DNA of 8,798 nt. Origin: DASQUK01 sp035641315. Lineage in GTDB: Bacteria > Actinomycetota > Acidimicrobiia > Acidimicrobiales > VFJN01. Within the stretch, counting starts at the first letter, position 1, and every line of letters begins with the position of its first letter. Of this stretch, positions 5,701 to 8,798 are shown one piece after another. The stretch covers positions 1 to 8,798 of the forward strand of contig DASQUK010000168.1 in assembly GCA_035641315.1 (NCBI GenBank), in the 5' to 3' direction. Position numbers and translations under genes: made by a program. A model generated the notes under the pieces. The model ran no database searches. It saw nothing but the letters and a program-made list of their open reading frames with translations, and had not been told where the DNA came from.

Positions 5701-6464
5701 GCGCCCGGTCCCGGCAGCGGGACCGGAGGCAGGGCCCGGGGCAGGGCCGGCAGCGGGACAAGAGGCGGGACCGCACCCGCCTGGTGGCGCTGGTGCTGGC
5801 GATCGCGCTGGTGGGCGGACTGGTGGCCGCCGTGGCCGGCGCGCTCGGTGGCGGCGACGACGGGGGCGACGGCGAGGACGCGGGATCGCTCACGTCCACC
5901 ACGCTCGACACCGGCGGGATCGAGGTGCCGGCCCCCAACGGCTGGACGGCCATCCCGGTCGCCGGCCTCGGCTTCGGCCTGGCGGTGCCGCCGGGTTGGG
6001 AGGCGACCGTGCTGGCCGCCGACGTGCTGGAGAGCCTGGAGCGGTCGTCGCCGCAGGTTCCCGGCTTCCTCGACAACGCCCACGCCGCGGCCGAGGCGGG
6101 CGCCGTGTTCTACGCCGCAGGCGTGGACGACGCCGGTCGGGTGGCGGACGTCAAGGTCCGGGCCGCTCCGGGGGCCGGTGTGTCCACCGTCGACCAGCTC
6201 GAGGACTACGCCCGCCAGCTCGCCGGCAGCGCCGGGCTGGGCGACGTCCCGATCGAGGTCGTGGGCGGCGCCGAGCGGCCCACGGTGCGCATGCAGTACG
6301 GCCTGGGCACCGCCGGACGGTCCCCGGAAGCCCAGGGCACCGAGACGCTCGTCGCCGGTCCCGACGACATCGTGTGGTCGGTCATCGTCACGTCGGAGGA
6401 CGCGGCGTCGCACGACGCCCTGGCCGAGCAGATCACGGGCACGCTGGCGTTCCCGCCGGCCTGA
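5697..6464 (+). CDS. Single-pass membrane protein with extracytoplasmic, possibly PsbP/LpqN-like domain
   Basis: From GTG 5697 the product is 255 residues. A strongly basic cytoplasmic N-terminus (1-28, mostly Arg, Gln and Gly) precedes one hydrophobic segment (about 29-50) and a short acidic Gly/Asp linker. A globular domain from about residue 80 follows. It runs GFGLAVPPGWEATVL, then a central alpha/beta region with STVDQLEDYARQLAG, and ends WSVIVTSEDAASHDALAEQITGTLAF. This order resembles the PsbP/Mog1/LpqN/DUF1795 type of domain, but the match is by pattern only and no function can be named. There is no lipobox cysteine. Translation should be coupled to the acetyltransferase through the GTGA overlap. 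A strong hairpin and a 13-bp direct repeat lie just after the start. It ends convergent to the crotonase gene, 16 bases from that stop. Confidence 0.82.
   Translation: MSARSRQRDRRQGPGQGRQRDKRRDRTRLVALVLAIALVGGLVAAVAGALGGGDDGGDGEDAGSLTSTTLDTGGIEVPAPNGWTAIPVAGLGFGLAVPPGWEATVLAADVLESLERSSPQVPGFLDNAHAAAEAGAVFYAAGVDDAGRVADVKVRAAPGAGVSTVDQLEDYARQLAGSAGLGDVPIEVVGGAERPTVRMQYGLGTAGRSPEAQGTETLVAGPDDIVWSVIVTSEDAASHDALAEQITGTLAFPPA
5705..5726 (+). repeat. 8-bp inverted repeat just inside the membrane-protein gene
   Basis: CCGGTCCC (5705-5712) and GGGACCGG (5719-5726) are exact reverse complements around a 6-base loop, beginning 8 bases after the first base of GTG 5697. In mRNA this would be a stable all-Watson-Crick stem inside the ribosome footprint, so initiation may depend on ribosomes arriving from the upstream gene. 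A regulatory role is inference, since GC-rich Arg/Gly codons alone can create such stems. Confidence 0.5.
5711..5759 (+). repeat. Pair of 13-bp direct repeats, 36 bp apart and in frame
   Basis: CCGGCAGCGGGAC occurs at 5711-5723 and again at 5747-5759. The 36-base offset is 12 codons, so both copies encode the same RQRD stretch of the basic cytoplasmic tail. A small in-frame duplication is the simplest explanation. Confidence 0.6.
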
Positions 6465-6480
6465 CGAGCTCGGCGAGGCG

Positions 6481-7239
6481 TCAGCTCTTGCTGCTGATCC
6501 GCTGCTGCAGCGCTGCCAGCTTCTCCTGGAACGCCGGCTGGTTGATCGACCACACCTGGGGGTCGAGCTCCCGCTCGACCGCGGCGGCGTGGTCCGGCAG
6601 CCCCGTGACGTCGCGCAGGGTCTGCTTGATCCGCTCCACCAGGTCGCGGGGGGCGCTGGCCGCGGCGGTCGCCATCTCCAGCGCCAGCGGCAGCAGCTCG
6701 CCGTCGGGCACGCACGACCACGCCAGGCCGACCCGTTCCGCCTGCTGCCCGTCGAGGTTGCGGGTGAACAGCACCAGCGCAGCGGCCGCTTGGGACCCCA
6801 CCCGCCGCTGCAGCATCCAGGTGTGGCCACCGCCGGGGTGGAGGCCCAGGTTGAGGAACCGGGTGTCGAACCGGGCGGACTCGCCCGCGAGGATCACGTC
6901 GCAGGCGAGCGCCAGGTTGACGCCCGCCCCGACGGCGGCGCCGTTGACGGCCGCGATCGTGGGGAGCGGGCACCGGCCGATCCGCAGGAACCCCTCGTAG
7001 ATGCGTGACAGGCCCTGCCTCTGGTTGGCGCGCCCGAGGTGCGACAGGTCGGCCCCGGCGCAGAACGCCGGCGGGGCGCCGGTCACGACGACGGCGCCGA
7101 CCTCGGGAGCGGACTCGATGGCGTCGAACCCGGCCTCGATCTCGTCCACCAGCTCGAGCGTCAGCGCGTTGCGCCGGGTGGGCGCGTCGAGGGTGACGAC
7201 GGCGACGCCGCCCTTGATCTCGGTGCGGAGCTCGGCCAT
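6481..7239 (-). CDS. Crotonase (enoyl-CoA hydratase/isomerase) family protein lacking the classical catalytic glutamates
   Basis: The 252-residue protein has the crotonase fold. VAVVTLDAPTRRNAL (12-26) is the N-terminal strand/turn. FCAGADLSHL (59-68) is the CoA-binding and first oxyanion-hole loop, and NGAAVGAGVNLALACDVILAGESARF (99-124) supplies the second oxyanion-hole glycine. Against rat mitochondrial enoyl-CoA hydratase, the position of Glu144 is F128 (TRFLNLG) and that of Glu164 is A154 (AAAALVLF). Normal hydration of enoyl-CoA is therefore doubtful. Other members of this superfamily, which act as isomerases, hydrolases or non-catalytic acyl-CoA binders, lack one or both residues. The sequence after the second loop reads GLHPGGGHTWML. 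ATG 7239 is preceded by GGGAG (7254-7250), ten bases away. The gene is divergent from the M15 peptidase and stands alone on its strand. Confidence 0.92.
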   Translation of the reverse strand: MAELRTEIKGGVAVVTLDAPTRRNALTLELVDEIEAGFDAIESAPEVGAVVVTGAPPAFCAGADLSHLGRANQRQGLSRIYEGFLRIGRCPLPTIAAVNGAAVGAGVNLALACDVILAGESARFDTRFLNLGLHPGGGHTWMLQRRVGSQAAAALVLFTRNLDGQQAERVGLAWSCVPDGELLPLALEMATAAASAPRDLVERIKQTLRDVTGLPDHAAAVERELDPQVWSINQPAFQEKLAALQQRISSKS

Positions 7240-7265
7240 GGGCCGCAGTCTCCCATGGGGGCGAT

Positions 7266-7295
7266 GTGACGGACAGCTAGCGGTTTCATTACATT
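7266..7295 (+). promoter_or_regulatory. Putative promoter of the M15 peptidase gene
   Basis: GTGACG (7266-7271; 4/6 to TTGACA) is followed after 18 bases by TACATT (7290-7295; TANNNT). The segment is unusually AT-rich for this window. Transcription would start near 7302, upstream of the GGGGAG ribosome site at 7320. That would put GTG 7299 outside the mRNA and favour TTG 7332 as start. Confidence 0.4.
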
Positions 7296-7331
7296 CCGGT
7301 GTCGAAACGCCGCACGGCTGGGGAGCACCGC

Positions 7332-8669
7332 TTGAGACTGACAGTACCTTCGCGTTCTGGTCGCAGCCGCGCGGTCATATGCCGCATAGCGATGACCAGT
7401 TTCGTCACGGCTGCCTCGGTGGCGGGCCTGGTCTTGCCTTCGCTCACACCGACGCAGGCGGCGCCCAGCCAGGAGGAGCCGCCCCAGCGTGTCGGGGCGC
7501 CGCTCTCGGGCGAGGTGGCGGTCGACGTCGACGTGTTCAAGGCCGACGACGTCGACGTGGTCGACGCACTGAACGACCTGCGCGGCAACCTGAGCACGCA
7601 GCTGCCGAGGCTGGAGGGGGCCCGGTCCGAGCTGGCCGCGGCCCAGGCCGACAAGCAGGAGGCTGACCAGGCGGTCGCCGAGACCCGCAAGCGCATCGAC
7701 GATCTCGTCGCGGTGAGCGACGGTGTGGTGGTCGACGCCTTCGTGAACCCGCCCGCCGACACCGCCCTCGACGCCATGACCGCCGAGTCGATGACGGACG
7801 CGTCGCTGAAGGCGTCGATCGTGGGGATGCAGCACGACGCCGACGCCGCGGTCCTGGCCGACCTGCACCAGGCGCACCAGGCGCTCGACGCCCGCCGGGC
7901 GACCCAGGACGAGGCCGCGCGTAAGGCCGCCAACAAGGCCGACGAGGCCGCCGCCGCGCTCGAGGACCTGGAGGCTGCGCAGTCGCAGGAGGCGGCGTTC
8001 GTGCTCGAGGTGCAGGCGCGCCTCGACCAGAACCTGGCGGAGGCCGACGCGCTGGCCAGCATCGATCCCGCGTTGGCGGCGCAGCTCAGGGCACAGGAGT
8101 CGCAGATCGCCGGCAAGCTCGAGTCGCTGCGGGCCACGGAGGAGCAACGCCGGGCGCTGGAGGCGCTGCAGAAGGCCCAGGCCGAATCCGCGGCGCGCCG
8201 CGCCGCGGAGCAGAGGGCGGCCGAGCAGGCGGCGGCCGCCCAGTCGGGTTCGCTCGGCCCCGCCACCCGCAGCCTGGCGACCGTGGCTTGCCCCGGCGGC
8301 GGCTCGATCACCGTGGACGGCTCGCTGGGATCGAGCCTGTCGGCGCTCCTGGCCGCGGCGTCGTCGGCCGGTCTGAACATGTGCGGGGGCGGCTACCGCG
8401 ACCCCGCCGAGCAGATCGCCCTGCGGCGGGCGCATTGCGGCTCGTCGAGCTACGCGATCTACCAGGCACCGTCGTCGTCGTGCTCGCCGCCCACTGCTCG
8501 TCCCGGCACCTCGATGCACGAGCGGGGCCTCGCCATCGACTTCACCTGCGGTGGCAGCACGATCGGCGGGGGCAGCGCCTGCTTCAACTGGCTCCAGAGC
8601 CACGCCGCCAGCTACGGCCTGCACAACCTGCCGAGCGAGCCGTGGCACTGGAGCACGACCGGGTCCTAG
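7332..8669 (+). CDS. Secreted coiled-coil M15-family (VanY-like) D,D-carboxypeptidase/endopeptidase
   Basis: The start is TTG 7332, because GGGGAG (7320-7325) sits 6 bases before it; GTG 7299 is in frame, adds 11 residues and lacks a ribosome site. The 445-residue product opens with a basic stretch and a hydrophobic segment (about 21-40) ending TPTQAAP, a likely Sec signal peptide cut near residue 43. Residues about 78-305 are mostly Ala/Glu/Gln/Lys-rich helix predicted to form coiled coils. A non-repetitive section at about 129-165 (VVVDAFVNP, ALDAMTAESMTD) recalls the hairpin of PcsB/RipC/EnvC-type proteins. The peptidase domain (about 321-445) has the M15 zinc pattern: H396 and D403 in SMHERGLAIDF, and catalytic E436 and ligand H439 in SEPWHW. 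Six cysteines (320, 351, 369, 384, 406, 417) could form three disulfides. It should trim or cleave peptidoglycan stem peptides outside the membrane; the exact bond is not known. Confidence 0.92.
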   Translation: MRLTVPSRSGRSRAVICRIAMTSFVTAASVAGLVLPSLTPTQAAPSQEEPPQRVGAPLSGEVAVDVDVFKADDVDVVDALNDLRGNLSTQLPRLEGARSELAAAQADKQEADQAVAETRKRIDDLVAVSDGVVVDAFVNPPADTALDAMTAESMTDASLKASIVGMQHDADAAVLADLHQAHQALDARRATQDEAARKAANKADEAAAALEDLEAAQSQEAAFVLEVQARLDQNLAEADALASIDPALAAQLRAQESQIAGKLESLRATEEQRRALEALQKAQAESAARRAAEQRAAEQAAAAQSGSLGPATRSLATVACPGGGSITVDGSLGSSLSALLAAASSAGLNMCGGGYRDPAEQIALRRAHCGSSSYAIYQAPSSSCSPPTARPGTSMHERGLAIDFTCGGSTIGGGSACFNWLQSHAASYGLHNLPSEPWHWSTTGS

Positions 8670-8779
8670 GTGGTCGGCACCGTCGGGGTCCTGCAGTTCG
8701 CCGGGTGGGGAAAGAATCTCGCCACGACTTGTCGAATTCGCGGCTGGTCCCCGACGTCTGCGTGCCGGTCCAACCAACC

Positions 8780-8785
8780 AGGAGG
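8780..8785 (+). promoter_or_regulatory. Strong Shine-Dalgarno for the gene at the right edge
   Basis: AGGAGG is a perfect anti-16S match, 6 bases before ATG 8792. It is the best ribosome site in the window, which suggests a well-translated gene. In the 122-base leader (8670-8791) I see no confident terminator or promoter. A GGAAA at 8709-8713 followed by GTCGAA at 8731 loosely resembles an ECF-sigma spacing, too weak to call. Confidence 0.6.
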
Positions 8786-8791
8786 CCCAAC

Positions 8792-8798
8792 ATGAAGT
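8792..8798 (+). CDS. Start of an unknown gene (partial, first two codons)
   Basis: ATG AAG begins 6 bases after AGGAGG and runs off the window. Only Met-Lys is visible, so no function can be assigned. A lysine straight after the start would suit a signal peptide, but that is a guess. Confidence 0.5.

Noticed and set aside
6462..6483. Possible terminator between the convergent membrane-protein and crotonase genes
   Set aside because: Only 16 bases separate the stops, and no stem of useful length or T-tract is visible.
7240..7331. Riboswitch (for example c-di-AMP ydaO type, seen upstream of some actinobacterial wall hydrolases)
   Set aside because: The divergent gap is only 92 bases and the predicted leader about 30 bases, too short, and no conserved riboswitch core was recognised.
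7515..7565. Repeated GACGTCGACGTG-like stretches
   Set aside because: They are short and encode alternating Val/Asp in the peptidase; codon bias is a sufficient explanation.
8190..8235. GC-rich palindromic stretch around GCGGCGCGCCGCGCCGC
   Set aside because: It is explained by Ala/Arg/Glu codons of the coiled coil at high GC3; nothing suggests a separate element.
7161..8777. Long minus-strand reading frame opposite the M15 peptidase
   Set aside because: It also overlaps the crotonase start and has no motif. The plus-strand protein has a signal peptide, coiled coil and full zinc motif.

Overview
The window is very GC-rich DNA (roughly 70% G+C by eye) with dense coding, many GTG/TTG starts and 4-10 bp gene overlaps. 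It looks like an actinobacterial chromosome. The block FtsB/DivIC - DUF501 - exopolyphosphatase matches the order Rv1024-Rv1025-Rv1026 next to eno in Mycobacterium tuberculosis. Protein style and domain combinations suggest a deep-branching actinobacterium such as Acidimicrobiia; the lineage is an inference. No tRNA, rRNA, CRISPR, IS element, phage gene or defence locus was seen, and no gene-free stretch exceeds 300 bases.

Left part (1-3898). The window opens in the last codons of a FtsB/DivIC cell-division gene. A minus-strand diiron acyl-ACP desaturase follows. It is divergent from a plus-strand gene encoding DUF1707, a LiaF-like beta domain and a class III nucleotide cyclase in one soluble protein. 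The short region between them carries a 28-bp dyad that looks like a TetR-type operator and overlaps a plausible leaderless promoter for the desaturase. The cyclase gene overlaps the DUF501 gene, which is followed 12 bp later by ppx. The desaturase and cyclase therefore sit inside the otherwise conserved ftsB-DUF501-ppx block.

Middle part (3965-6464). Three genes are joined by 4-bp stop/start overlaps: a class V aminotransferase of the alanine/serine-glyoxylate type, a RimJ/RimL-like GNAT acetyltransferase, and a single-pass membrane protein with an extracytoplasmic domain that may have a PsbP/LpqN-like fold. They form one probable transcription unit.

Right part (6481-8798). A minus-strand crotonase-family protein lacks both glutamates of classical enoyl-CoA hydratase. 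Divergent from it is a secreted M15-type (VanY-like) peptidase with a long coiled-coil region ahead of a zinc peptidase domain. This is the layout of cell-wall hydrolases controlled by division machinery. The window ends at the first codons of another plus-strand gene with a strong Shine-Dalgarno sequence.

Most of the window is ordinary chromosomal housekeeping. The points most worth a second look are the DUF1707-LiaF-cyclase fusion, the operator over the desaturase promoter, the crotonase without its catalytic acids, and the coiled-coil peptidase.
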